Part shown: positions 17,501 to 27,599 of the stretch, piece by piece | Numbering within the stretch: position 1 is the stretch's first letter | How the letters are laid out: each line of letters opens with the position of its first letter | Source of the DNA: Streptomyces sp. col6 | GTDB lineage: Bacteria > Actinomycetota > Actinomycetes > Streptomycetales > Streptomycetaceae | Length of the DNA: 60,095 nucleotides | Reading direction: 5' to 3' | Assembly (NCBI RefSeq): GCF_008042035.1 | Contig: NZ_RDBL01000013.1 | Span: 115,155-175,249, forward strand | Position numbers and translations under genes: made by a program | The notes under the pieces: generated by a model | The model's database searches: none | What the model saw: only the letters and a program-made list of their open reading frames with translations | What the model was told of the DNA's origin: nothing

Positions 17501-19162
17501 GTGGTGACCTTGGACGTACGGCCTCAGCTCATCGACGCACTTTCCGCCCTGCGCGACCGTGTCGCTGCCGTGCGTCTCCCACTTCCGCTCCCAGGGGCCC
17601 CCCGCGCCAGGCAGACCAGGACCGAGCTGCTCGCCCAGCTCGACGACTACCTGCTGCCGCGGCTGAAGGACCCCGAGGCGCCGCTGCTCGCCGTCATCGG
17701 CGGATCGACCGGTGCCGGCAAGTCGACGCTCGTCAACTCCCTGGTGGGGCGCCGGGTCAGCGAGGCCGGAGTGCTCCGGCCGACCACCCGTACACCCGTC
17801 CTCGTCTGCCACCCGGACGACCAGCACTGGTTCGCGGGCGTACGGGTGCTGCCGCAGCTCACCCGGGTCTGGCTGTCGCCCGAGGAGTACGCCGACCCCG
17901 GCCAGTGCGACGACCTCGACGGCCCCGACGGGCACGCGGCCGAGGAAGGCACCGCGCTGCGCGTCGAGACCGCCACCGGGCTGCCGCGCGGGCTCGCCCT
18001 GCTGGACGCCCCCGACATCGACTCCCTCGTCGTGCGCAACCGCGTCCTGGCCGCCGAACTCATCTGCGCCGCCGACATCTGGGTCATGGTCACCACGGCC
18101 TCCCGGTACGCCGACGCCGTGCCCTGGCACCTGCTGCGGACCGCCAAGGAGTACAACGCCTCGCTCGTCACCGTCCTCGACCGCGTCCCGCACCAGGTGA
18201 TCGCCGAGGTCTCCCGGCAGTACGGGGCCCTGCTCACCAAGGCCGGCCTCGGCGAGGTGCCCCGGTTCACCATCCCCGAACTACCCGAGTCCGCCGGCGG
18301 CGGGCGCGGACTGCTGCCCACCACCGCGGTCGCCCCGCTGCGCGCCTGGCTCGCCCACCGCGCCCAGGACCCGGCGGCCCGTCAGCAGGCGGTCGGCCGG
18401 ACCGCCGCCGGGGTCATCGACTCCCTGGACGTCCGGATGCCCGCGCTCGCCGGGGCCGTCGCCGCCCAGTACGCCGCCGCCGTACGGCTGACCGGTGTCG
18501 TCGAGGACGCGTACGGGAAGGAGGGGGCCCGGGTCCGCCGCAGGCTGAAGAACGGCGGCGCGCTCGCGGGCGACGCCCGGACCCGGTGGCGCGGCTACCC
18601 CACGTACAGCACCTCCGAGGAGGTCCTCGACGCGCTCGTCGAGAGCCTGGCCGCGCTCCTGGAGTGCGCGGTCGCCGCCGCCGACGAGCAGATCCGCACG
18701 GTCTGGCGGCGTGAACCCGCCGCCGCGGCCTTCGCCTTCGAGGCGGCGGGCCGCGAGGAAGGCGGCTGGGGACCGGCCGAGGACATCCGGGGCCGGATCG
18801 ACATGACCGTACGCAGGTGGCGCCGGATCCTGGAGGAACTGGCCGAGGAGGAGCTGCGCCTGATGGAGCGCAACACCCCCCCGGACCCCGAGACCGTCGC
18901 CGCCCTGCTGGCCGCCGCCCTGCTCGGCGGACGCCGTGCCCGTACGGCGGGCGAACAACTCGCCGAACGCATGGGGGCGCAGGGCGCGCTGCGGCTGCGT
19001 GACAAGGGCGGCGCGCTGCTCACCACGTACCTCGACCACGTGCTCAACGGGGAACGCGACCGGCGGCTCGCACCTCTGGACGCCCTCGACGTCGCCCCCG
19101 AACCGCAGGCCGAACTGATCGCAGCGCTGTCCCTACTGCAGAAGGAGAGGTGGCAGCGATGA
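17501..19162 (+). CDS. dynamin-like GTPase 1
   Basis: A 553-residue P-loop GTPase of the actinobacterial dynamin/YfjP-like paired type. G1 is GGSTGAGKST (about 67-76), a conserved Thr-rich G2 is RPTTRTPV, and G3 is the variant LLDAPDIDSL in place of DxxG. The G4 position reads TVLDRVP rather than NKxD, so guanine specificity is weakened. The C-terminal half (about 300-553) is helical and charged. Such paired GTPases are thought to act at membranes. Two adjacent GTG codons (17501, 17504) could start it, and neither has a ribosome site. Its stop overlaps the start of the second GTPase (ATGA), so they are co-translated. Confidence 0.8.
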   Translation: MVTLDVRPQLIDALSALRDRVAAVRLPLPLPGAPRARQTRTELLAQLDDYLLPRLKDPEAPLLAVIGGSTGAGKSTLVNSLVGRRVSEAGVLRPTTRTPVLVCHPDDQHWFAGVRVLPQLTRVWLSPEEYADPGQCDDLDGPDGHAAEEGTALRVETATGLPRGLALLDAPDIDSLVVRNRVLAAELICAADIWVMVTTASRYADAVPWHLLRTAKEYNASLVTVLDRVPHQVIAEVSRQYGALLTKAGLGEVPRFTIPELPESAGGGRGLLPTTAVAPLRAWLAHRAQDPAARQQAVGRTAAGVIDSLDVRMPALAGAVAAQYAAAVRLTGVVEDAYGKEGARVRRRLKNGGALAGDARTRWRGYPTYSTSEEVLDALVESLAALLECAVAAADEQIRTVWRREPAAAAFAFEAAGREEGGWGPAEDIRGRIDMTVRRWRRILEELAEEELRLMERNTPPDPETVAALLAAALLGGRRARTAGEQLAERMGAQGALRLRDKGGALLTTYLDHVLNGERDRRLAPLDALDVAPEPQAELIAALSLLQKERWQR

Positions 19163-21092
19163 CTGCCGTCACTGACGAGAATCCGGGACAGGGACGGGGC
19201 GGGGCCGACGAGGCCGCGAGCCCCCGGGAGACGGCCGGTTCCGGCGGCTGGGACGACGGTCTGATCGCCCGCCGCGCGCAGGCCGCCCGCGCGGAGGCCG
19301 AGCAGACCCCGGACGAGATCCCCCCGGAGGACGACGGGCCGCCTCCGGTCGAGGCCTACGTGGACACCGAATCCGGCAGCCCGCTCCGGCCGCGCCTGGA
19401 CGCCCTGCGCGAACTCGTCGGGCTGTCCAGGGCCCGCCTGGACCGGGCCGCCCTCGCCGAGGCGGGCCGGGTGCTGGACGAGGCGGCCGCCCGGCAGCGG
19501 CTCTCCTCGCGGCACACCGTCGTCGCCATCGCCGGAGCCAGCGGCAGCGGCAAATCGGCCCTCTTCAACGCGCTCGCGGGCGCCCAGCTCTCCGAGACCG
19601 GCCTGCGCAGGCCCACCACCTCGTCCCCCCTCGCCTGCTCCTGGACCGACGGAGCCGCCGGGCTGCTCGACCGGCTGGCCGTGCCCGGCAGGCTCCGGCG
19701 CAGGCCGCAGCCCGGGGCGGCCGCCGACGAGGCGCTCCAGGGCCTGGTCCTCGTCGACCTGCCCGACCACGACTCGGCCGCGCGGGGCCACCGTGACCAG
19801 GTCGACCGGGTGCTGGCGCTGGTCGACGCCGTGATCTGGGTGGTGGACCCGGAGAAGTACGCGGACGCCGCGCTGCACGAGCGCTACCTGCGCCCGCTGG
19901 CCGGCCACGCCGAGGTCACCTTCGTCGTCCTCAACCAGATCGACCGGCTGCCGGGCGAGGCGGCCGATCTGGTCCTCGACGACCTGCGCCGGCTGCTCGA
20001 CGAGGACGGCATGGCCCTCGGCGAACACGGCGAGCCCGGAGCCACCGTGCTGCCCCTGTCCGCGCTCACCGGTGAGGGCGTCGGCGAACTGCGCGAACTG
20101 CTCGGCCGGTTCGTCCAGGACCGCACCGCGGCCACCCGGCGCCTCTCCGCCGATGTGGACGCGGCGGCGGCCAGGCTGCGCCCGGTGTACGTCGCCGAGG
20201 GGCGGCCGGGGCTGGGGGAGCAGGCCCGGGAGGAGTTCACCGACCGCCTCGCGGAGGCGGTGGGCGCGGCGGCGGCGGGACAGGCGGCGGAGCGCGAGTG
20301 GCGCCGCAACGCCGGGCGCGCCTGCGGCACGCCGTGGCTGCGGCTGTGGCGCTGGTACGAGTCCGCCCGGCAGCCCGGAAGCCGCGACCACACCCCGCTC
20401 GCCGCTCCGCCCGAGGAACGGATCACGGCACGTCAGCGCGTGGAGCAGGCCGTGCGCACGGTGGCGGACGACGCCGCCGCCGGGCTGCCGGGGCCCTGGG
20501 CGCAGGCGGTGCGCGAGGCGGCGGTGCACGGCGCGCAGGGGCTGCCCGACGCGCTCGACGAACTGGCGGGCCGGGTGGGCGGCGGCGTCGTCCGCCACCG
20601 TGCGCACGGCCTGCTCCACGCGCTGACGTGCCGTGATCCGTTCCTCGGGCGGAGCGGCGAGCGGGGTGTGGTCGCCCGGCGGCCGGTGGCGCGGGTGAGG
20701 GCCGGGGCGGGCGGGCAGCCGGGAAACCGCCGCGTCCCGCCTGGTGGCCGGCGGCCGTGCTGGCTCAGGTCGCGATGACGCTGCTGCAGATCTTCGGGGG
20801 CCTGTGGCTGGCGGGCCAGATCATCGGGGTGCTGGAACCGGGGCTGCTGACGCCCTCCCTGGTGATGCTGGCGGGCATCGTCGGCGGCCCGTTGGTGGAG
20901 TGGTCGTGCGCGGCGGCGGCCCGGGGGCCCGCGCGGCGGTACGGCCAGGAGGCCGAACGGCGGCTGCGCGAGGCGGCGGCGGCCTGCGGACGGGCCAGGG
21001 TGCTCGACCCGGTCTCGGCCGAGCTGGTGCGCTACCGCGAAGTGCGCGAACGGTACGTGGCGGTGACGGAGTTCTCCACAACGGGCCGTTAG
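19159..21092 (+). pseudogene. dynamin-like GTPase 2, frame broken by 98-bp inverted insertion
   Basis: The gene starts at ATG 19159 (GGAGAGG 8 nt upstream) and overlaps GTPase 1. The N-terminal part has an acidic tail, then G1 GASGSGKSALF (about 125), G3 VLVDLPDHDS and G4 VLNQIDRLP. The frame holds to about 20577, then enters a 98-bp exact reverse complement of 20384-20481 and ends early at a TGA (20776-20778). The expected C-terminus, a Trp-rich membrane segment (PAWWPAAVLAQVAMTLLQIF) and helical tail to 21092, continues in another frame. Removing exactly 20578-20675 rejoins both frames into a 611-residue protein. As written the product lacks its membrane region. It may be a real lesion or an assembly error. 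Confidence 0.8.
20384..20675. repeat. 98-bp perfect inverted repeat with 96-bp spacer
   Basis: Bases 20384-20481 and 20578-20675 are exact reverse complements over all 98 positions; pairing stops at C20383/C20676 and just inside 20481/20578. The left arm and the spacer code for normal GTPase 2 sequence; the right arm is the extra copy. No transposase, target duplication or gene is associated with it. Confidence 0.95.
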
Positions 21093-21143
21093 TCCACAGC
21101 CCCCAGCGGGATATCCGCCTCCCCTCCAGCATGGGATCAGTGA

Positions 21144-21160
21144 CCGCACGCACCGTGCGG
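21144..21160. promoter_or_regulatory. short perfect hairpin upstream of SSB gene
   Basis: CCGCACG (21144-21150) / CGTGCGG (21154-21160), loop CAC, 33 nt before the SSB start. It could be an operator, or a weak terminator for the GTPase genes. Confidence 0.35.
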
Positions 21161-21192
21161 CCACGGAGACCTGGCGAAGGGGAGGCGGAGTC

Positions 21193-21819
21193 ATGAACGA
21201 GACCTTGGTGACGCTGGTGGGCAACGCGGCGACGGCGGTGGAGTTCCGGGACACGACGACCGGGGGTATGGCCCGGTTCAGGTTCGCGGTGACGCCCCGG
21301 CGCTGGGACCGGGTGAAGGAGGTGTGGGCCGACGGGCACACGAGCTTCTACACCGTGTGGGCGTGGCGCACGCTGGCCGCCAATCTGACGGGTTCGGTCG
21401 CGGTGGGGGAGCCGCTGGTGGTGCACGGCAGGCTGAAGGTGCGCGAGGAGGAGCTGGAGGGGCAGCGCCGGACGTTCGTGGACATCGAGGCGGTTGCGGT
21501 GGGCCACGACCTGACGCGGGGGACGGCGGCGTTCCGCCGGGTGGTCAGGGGCGAGCCGGGGCTGACGTCGCGGTACGGCCCGGCGCCGGTCGGCGCGGGG
21601 GAGGACCCCTGGGCGGTGCGGGACGCGCCGGAGGCGCGGGGCGTGAGCGAGGAGGCGGTGGACGACGGGGGCGCGGCGGACGGAGCGGTGCGCTCGGGGG
21701 AGCGGCCGTCGCAGCGGGAGGAGCCGGCGCCGGAGCGCCCGGCCGCCCGGCGGCGGACGGTGCGTCAGAAAGGCGGAGCAGCGCCCCGGAAGACCGACTC
21801 CGGTCTGGTGACCGCGTGA
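21193..21819 (+). CDS. single-stranded DNA-binding protein paralogue
   Basis: A 208-residue SSB-family protein. Residues 1-105 form the OB fold (MNETLVTLVGNAATAVEFRD, MARFRFAVTPRRWDRVKEVW, FYTVWAWRTLAANLTGSVAVG, VVHGRLKVREEE, FVDIEAVAVGHDL). The rest is a disordered Ala/Glu/Arg tail that lacks the acidic DDDIPF tip SSBs use to recruit partners. It is therefore probably a second, specialised SSB rather than the replication protein. GGGGAGGCGGAG precedes ATG 21193. It follows the GTPase pair with about 100 nt between. Confidence 0.85.
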   Translation: MNETLVTLVGNAATAVEFRDTTTGGMARFRFAVTPRRWDRVKEVWADGHTSFYTVWAWRTLAANLTGSVAVGEPLVVHGRLKVREEELEGQRRTFVDIEAVAVGHDLTRGTAAFRRVVRGEPGLTSRYGPAPVGAGEDPWAVRDAPEARGVSEEAVDDGGAADGAVRSGERPSQREEPAPERPAARRRTVRQKGGAAPRKTDSGLVTA

Positions 21820-21936
21820 TGACGAGGCGTGCCGGTGGCCGGTGCTCACACCGGGGCGGGAGTGGCCCGTGATAACGATTGCGATTCGGAATGGTTGTCG
21901 GATGGTATGACGGGGGACTCTCCTTGGCTTGCTCCA

Positions 21937-21942
21937 TAGGAT
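21937..21942 (+). promoter_or_regulatory. candidate -10 for thioester-domain surface protein
   Basis: TAGGAT fits TANNNT and gives a leader of about 85 nt. The -35 region is poor. Upstream, TGATAACGATT (from about 21869) resembles one half of a Zur/Fur-type box, without a clear second half. Confidence 0.3.
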
Positions 21943-21998
21943 CTCCCCGTACTCACAAGGCACTTGAGTAAGCAGGCGGGACAATCCCCACACGCGTA

Positions 21999-22021
21999 CC
22001 GGGCGCGAGGGTCTCGCCCGG
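21999..22021 (+). promoter_or_regulatory. leader hairpin touching the ribosome site
   Basis: CCGGGCG (21999-22005) pairs with CGCCCGG (22015-22021), loop 9 nt. The right arm runs into the GGAGGGG ribosome site of GTG 22033, so the stem could limit translation. Confidence 0.4.
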
Positions 22022-22032
22022 AGGGGACATCA

Positions 22033-23493
22033 GTGTTTTCTGCTTCTTCAGCGACCATTTCGTCATCCACGACGACGGCCCCTGGCGCACGGCGTGGGCG
22101 CATAGCCCGGCTGACCGCCTCGGCGCTGGCGTCCGGCCTGGTTATGGCCGGCGCGCTCGTCGGCGCGGGCAGCGCGGCGGCCGACGAGGTGCCCGCGCAC
22201 CAGGGCGGTGCGACCGCCGTGCTGGACGGCCTGAAGACCTACGACACCGCGCTCCTGAATGACAACGGCAAGCAGCGCAAGGTGTCGGCGGGCCTGTTCG
22301 AGATGAACGTCGACGGCGGCGGCACGCTCAAGACGTACTGCATCGACATTCACAACCCGACCCAGGACCGGGCGAAGTACCTGGAGACCCCCTGGGGCCA
22401 GACCTCGCTCGGCGGCAACAACGACGCCGGCAAGATCCTCTGGATCCTCCAGCACTCCTACCCGCAGGTGAACGACCTCTCGAAGCTCGCCGAGGCGGCC
22501 GGCACCGGCACGCTCACCGAGAAGACCGCGGCGGCCGGCACCCAGGTCGCGATCTGGCGCTTCTCCGACCACGCCGACGTGACCGCCCAGGACGAGCAGG
22601 CGGAGAAGCTCGCGGACTGGCTGGAGAAGTCCGCCACCGTCACCGCCGAGCCCAAGGCGTCCCTGGCGCTCGACCCGGTCGCGGTCTCCGGCCGCTCCGG
22701 TGAGCGCCTCGGCCCGGTCACCGTCCACACCAACGCCGGCCAGGCCACGGTGACCCCGCCGGCGGACCTCGCCAGCGGCGTGAAGGTCACCGACAAGGCG
22801 GGCAAGCCCGTCACCACGGCGTCCGACGGCGACCAGCTCTACTTCGACGTGCCCGCCGGCTCCGAGGAGGGCACCGCCGCGCTGAGCGTCCAGGCCACCA
22901 CCTCCGTCCCGGTCGGCCGCGCCTTCGCCGGGGTCACCAAGAGCCAGACCCAGATCCTGGCCGGCTCCAGCGACTCCACGGTCTCCGCGACCGCGACCGC
23001 CGGCTGGGCCAAGAAGGGCCCGATCCCGACGGCCACCGCCGAGAAGAACTGCTCCAAGGGCGGCGTCGACATCACCGTCGGCAACCAGGGCGACGAGGCG
23101 TTCACCTTCAACCTCGCCGGCAAGGAGAACACCGTCGAGGCCGGCAAGACCGTGACCGTCACCGTGCCCGTCGCCGAGGACCAGGCGTACGACGTCACGG
23201 TCACCGGCCCCGGCGGCTTCTCCAAGACGTTCAAGGGCGTCCTGGACTGCAAGACCACGGGGAGCAGCACCGGCGGCAGCAGCACCGGTGGCACCGACAC
23301 CCAGACCGGTGGCGACAAGCCCACCACGACCACGGCCACGGCCGGCGGCAGCACGGGCGGCGACACCAACCTCGCCGAGACCGGCAGCTCCAGCGCCACC
23401 CCGATGATCGCGGGCATCGCCATCGCCCTGGTCGTCGTCGGCGGCGGCGCCGTCGTCCTCCTGCGGCGCAAGGGCCGCACCGCCAGTGAGTGA
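22033..23493 (+). CDS. thioester-domain (TQXA) surface protein with LAXTG sortase signal
   Basis: A 486-residue cell-wall protein. The signal peptide ends near AAADE (about residue 50). An N-terminal thioester domain has Cys103 in TYCIDIHNPT and Gln171 in TQVAIW, the pair that forms an internal Cys-Gln thioester bond in Gram-positive adhesins. Beta-rich stalk domains follow (about 215-400), then a Thr/Gly/Ser-rich wall spacer. Sorting signal LAETG (447-451) precedes a hydrophobic span and an RRKGR tail, the class E sortase pattern of Streptomyces. The GTG start has GGAGGGG 6 nt upstream. It probably attaches covalently to surfaces or host/polymer amines, inferred from the family. Confidence 0.88.
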   Translation: MFSASSATISSSTTTAPGARRGRIARLTASALASGLVMAGALVGAGSAAADEVPAHQGGATAVLDGLKTYDTALLNDNGKQRKVSAGLFEMNVDGGGTLKTYCIDIHNPTQDRAKYLETPWGQTSLGGNNDAGKILWILQHSYPQVNDLSKLAEAAGTGTLTEKTAAAGTQVAIWRFSDHADVTAQDEQAEKLADWLEKSATVTAEPKASLALDPVAVSGRSGERLGPVTVHTNAGQATVTPPADLASGVKVTDKAGKPVTTASDGDQLYFDVPAGSEEGTAALSVQATTSVPVGRAFAGVTKSQTQILAGSSDSTVSATATAGWAKKGPIPTATAEKNCSKGGVDITVGNQGDEAFTFNLAGKENTVEAGKTVTVTVPVAEDQAYDVTVTGPGGFSKTFKGVLDCKTTGSSTGGSSTGGTDTQTGGDKPTTTTATAGGSTGGDTNLAETGSSSATPMIAGIAIALVVVGGGAVVLLRRKGRTASE

Positions 23494-23525
23494 CCAGCGG
23501 TAGCACACCGTCACACGCACTGATC

Positions 23526-23559
23526 AAGGCCCCGGCGGGCTTCGGCCCGCCGGGGCCTT
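23526..23559 (+). terminator. strong terminator after the surface protein gene
   Basis: Perfect 15-bp stem AAGGCCCCGGCGGGC/GCCCGCCGGGGCCTT closed by a TTCG tetraloop, 33 nt after the stop. Confidence 0.9.
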
Positions 23560-23709
23560 CGCGTACCCCGGCCGCACCACCCCGTCCCGCCCGCGCGTAC
23601 CGCGACCCGGGATCGCGCGTATCGCGCACCGGACCGGTTTCCGTCAAGAGGCGGCCGTCAGGCAAGATGGGGTGTATCTGCCCACACATCGATTGCCGGA
23701 CGGTTTCTC

Positions 23710-25374
<1,665 letters not shown>

Positions 25375-25379
25375 TCGTC

Positions 25380-25802
25380 TTGGCTCGTCATATCTACAGC
25401 TGCCCGCTGCGCTGGTCGGACATGGATGCCTTCGGCCACGTCAACAACGTGGTCTTCCTCCGCTACCTGGAGGAGGCGCGCATCGACTTCATGTTCCGGC
25501 TGGCGCCGGGGGACGGCTCGCCGTCCTTCGCGGGCGGCTCCGTGGTGGCGCGGCACGAGATCGACTACGTGCGGCCGCTGGTCCACCGGCACCGGCCGGT
25601 GACCGTCGAGTCCTGGGTCACGAAGATAGGCGCCGCGTCGCTGACGATCGCCTACGAGATCAAGGACCCCGACCAGGTCTACGTACGGGCCTCGACCGTC
25701 GTCGTGCCCTACGACCTGGCGGCGGAGCGCCCCCGGCGGATCTCCGCCGAGGAGAAGCTGTTCCTCCAGGAGTACCTGGCCGAGGAGCCCGCCGCGGTAT
25801 GA
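25380..25802 (+). CDS. hotdog-fold acyl-CoA thioesterase (4HBT family)
   Basis: A 140-residue hotdog protein. The 4-hydroxybenzoyl-CoA thioesterase motif is WSDMDAFGHVNNVVFLRYLE (12-31), with Asp14/Asp16 as candidate catalytic residues, followed by ARHEIDYVRPL and the strand VTVESWVTKIGAASLTIAYEI. It hydrolyses an acyl-CoA, chain length unknown. The TTG start (25380) has GAGG about 10 nt upstream. The short gap to ettA and the ATGA overlap with the next gene make it the middle of a three-gene operon. Confidence 0.87.
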   Translation: MARHIYSCPLRWSDMDAFGHVNNVVFLRYLEEARIDFMFRLAPGDGSPSFAGGSVVARHEIDYVRPLVHRHRPVTVESWVTKIGAASLTIAYEIKDPDQVYVRASTVVVPYDLAAERPRRISAEEKLFLQEYLAEEPAAV

Positions 25803-26491
25803 CCGTGTCCGTGCAGTCGCTGCGGTTCGCCGACGCGAGGGAGGCCGCGGATCTCGCGGCCTTCCTCGGACGGCTGCTCCACTACGACCGTGCCGCCGCC
25901 GTACGCCTCCAGGCGGGCGGCGGCGCGCTCGCCGTGTTCGGCAGGCCGCCGTCCTTCGACGTGCTGGCGATCCGCGCGGTGCGGCTGGCCGGTGCGCACG
26001 ACATCGACGTCACGGTGTCGGCCGGCGATCTCCTGGAGACCCTGCCCGCCGAGGGGCCGGACGCCGCTACGGGCACGCTGCCCTCACCGGTGACCGGGCC
26101 GCCCTGGGCGGGCGTCCTCCCGCCGCGCGGCGGCTGGACCGAACGGCCGGGGCTGCCCGGCCCCGCCGCCCTGCGCGCCGCGCTGACCGCGGCCGTCACG
26201 GAATTCCGGGCCCGCGACGAGGCCCTGCCCGAGGAGCGGCGCACCCGGGCCGAGCGGGACCGCATCGGCCACGACATCTGGTCGCGGACCCTCGCGGACA
26301 CCGAACTCCCTTTGCGCGCCGTCCACGCCGCGCAGTCCCTCGGCTTCCTGCGCGCCGCCCCCGACTTCCCGGTGGCCCTCCTGACGGCGGGCAGCTGGCT
26401 GCGCCTGCGCACCCCGTACGGCTCCATCGCCCTGCGCCGGGCCGGCGCGGCGGGCGGCCTGGGGAACCTCGCGGTCTCCGTCAACGGCTGA
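25799..26491 (+). CDS. conserved actinobacterial hypothetical protein
   Basis: A 230-residue protein that begins MTVSVQSLRFADAREAADLA. It has a predicted alpha/beta N-terminal domain (about 1-85) and a helical C-terminal half with a charged RARDEALPEERRTRAERDRI segment. There is no signal peptide, membrane span or enzyme motif. Its start overlaps the thioesterase stop (ATGA), so it belongs to the ettA-thioesterase operon, but the role cannot be inferred. Confidence 0.75.
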   Translation: MTVSVQSLRFADAREAADLAAFLGRLLHYDRAAAVRLQAGGGALAVFGRPPSFDVLAIRAVRLAGAHDIDVTVSAGDLLETLPAEGPDAATGTLPSPVTGPPWAGVLPPRGGWTERPGLPGPAALRAALTAAVTEFRARDEALPEERRTRAERDRIGHDIWSRTLADTELPLRAVHAAQSLGFLRAAPDFPVALLTAGSWLRLRTPYGSIALRRAGAAGGLGNLAVSVNG

Positions 26492-26506
26492 GACCCCGCG
26501 CGCCCC

Positions 26507-27556
26507 TCACCACCGCATGCGCACGTCCTCCGCCCAGCCCAGCAGCCGCTCCACCGCGATCTCCGTGCCGTCGTCGGCGCGGACACGGCCGTCGTAGTGG
26601 CCGAAGCACTGGTCGGTGCGGTTGGCGAGCAGCCCGGCCTCGGTGCGGGTGCGGCGGTTGTGGAACGGGGTGAAGGTCAGGTCGATCTGACCGGTCAGCG
26701 GGGTGCGGATCGTCCAGGGGGCCATCGGGTCCGATGCCGACCAGCGCCAGTCCAGCTCCTCGCCGACCTTGCTGAGCCGGCCGTCCACGCACAGGGCGTT
26801 CTCCGTGGACCCGGTGCCCAGCGTCCACCGCCCGCCGAGCTGGAGCCCCACCGTGTGCCCGTCGGTGCGGCCGGACGCGGCGCCCCAGTTCCAGTCGACC
26901 GTACGCGGCCAGCGGCCCCGGCCGTGGTCCAGGACGGCCCAGGTGTCGTCCCCGTCGAAGTCCAGGAACTCCCCGCCGATCCTGACCTGGCCGGAGGCGG
27001 GCAGCGCGGTCTGCTTGGAGGTGTACTGGAAGCACCGGCTGTTCCACGGGACGACCACGGAGAGCGATTCGTGGCCCGCCGGCCGGGCGACCAGGAGGTC
27101 CACTTCCACCGGCACCCGCTCCGGGGTCAGACAGCGCGCCCTGAGCCGGGTGCCGCCGGGCTCGTCGCGGATCTCCACGCGCACCTTGCCGCCCGTGGGG
27201 CGCGCGGGCCCGGTCACCACGTCCGGGGAGCCGGGGGCACCGGCCACGGTGTCGGGCAGGTGGACACCGAGGCCGCCGGGGATGATCGCCGTACGCTCCA
27301 TCTCCAGCCCGCCCGGCGCGTATTCGAGCAGGTAGACGCTGTTCAGCGCGAGGAAGTCGAGATCGCTGACGGTCAGTGCCACCAGATGGGTGGGCGTCGT
27401 CACGCACCAGTACTCCCACCGCTTCGTGCGGCCCCAGCCGCGCAGATTGGCGCGGTGCAGCGGCACCCGGGACCAGCCGGCCGCCGCCGGGTCGAGGCGG
27501 CCGTCGGGCAGGCACAGGTCGACCGGCTCGGTGATCTCGCGTTCGAACGTCGTCAT
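26507..27556 (-). CDS. DUF2804 domain-containing protein
   Basis: A 349-residue protein covering a full DUF2804 domain. It begins with a lipocalin-like opening (EITEPVDLCLPDGRLDPAAAGWSR), has the conserved WGRTKRWEYWCVTTPTH (about 41-57), LDHGRGRWPRTVDWNWGAASG (about 209-229) and a beta-rich end with FHNRRTRTEAGLLANRTDQCFGHYDG. The function is not established; some related proteins handle lipids or carotenoid-like molecules. The gene converges on the preceding hypothetical with a 15-nt gap. Confidence 0.85.
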   Translation of the reverse strand: MTTFEREITEPVDLCLPDGRLDPAAAGWSRVPLHRANLRGWGRTKRWEYWCVTTPTHLVALTVSDLDFLALNSVYLLEYAPGGLEMERTAIIPGGLGVHLPDTVAGAPGSPDVVTGPARPTGGKVRVEIRDEPGGTRLRARCLTPERVPVEVDLLVARPAGHESLSVVVPWNSRCFQYTSKQTALPASGQVRIGGEFLDFDGDDTWAVLDHGRGRWPRTVDWNWGAASGRTDGHTVGLQLGGRWTLGTGSTENALCVDGRLSKVGEELDWRWSASDPMAPWTIRTPLTGQIDLTFTPFHNRRTRTEAGLLANRTDQCFGHYDGRVRADDGTEIAVERLLGWAEDVRMRW

Positions 27557-27599
27557 GGCCGGATCCTAACGGGGGGTCACGGACGGATCCCGGGGGCCG

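Noticed and set aside
20384..20675. Invertible DNA switch made by the 98-bp repeats
   Set aside because: The spacer already encodes normal GTPase sequence in its present direction and no recombinase is near. Inversion would not restore the frame.
21950..22032. Riboswitch in the leader of the thioester protein
   Set aside because: Only one short stem is visible; no known aptamer pattern was recognised.
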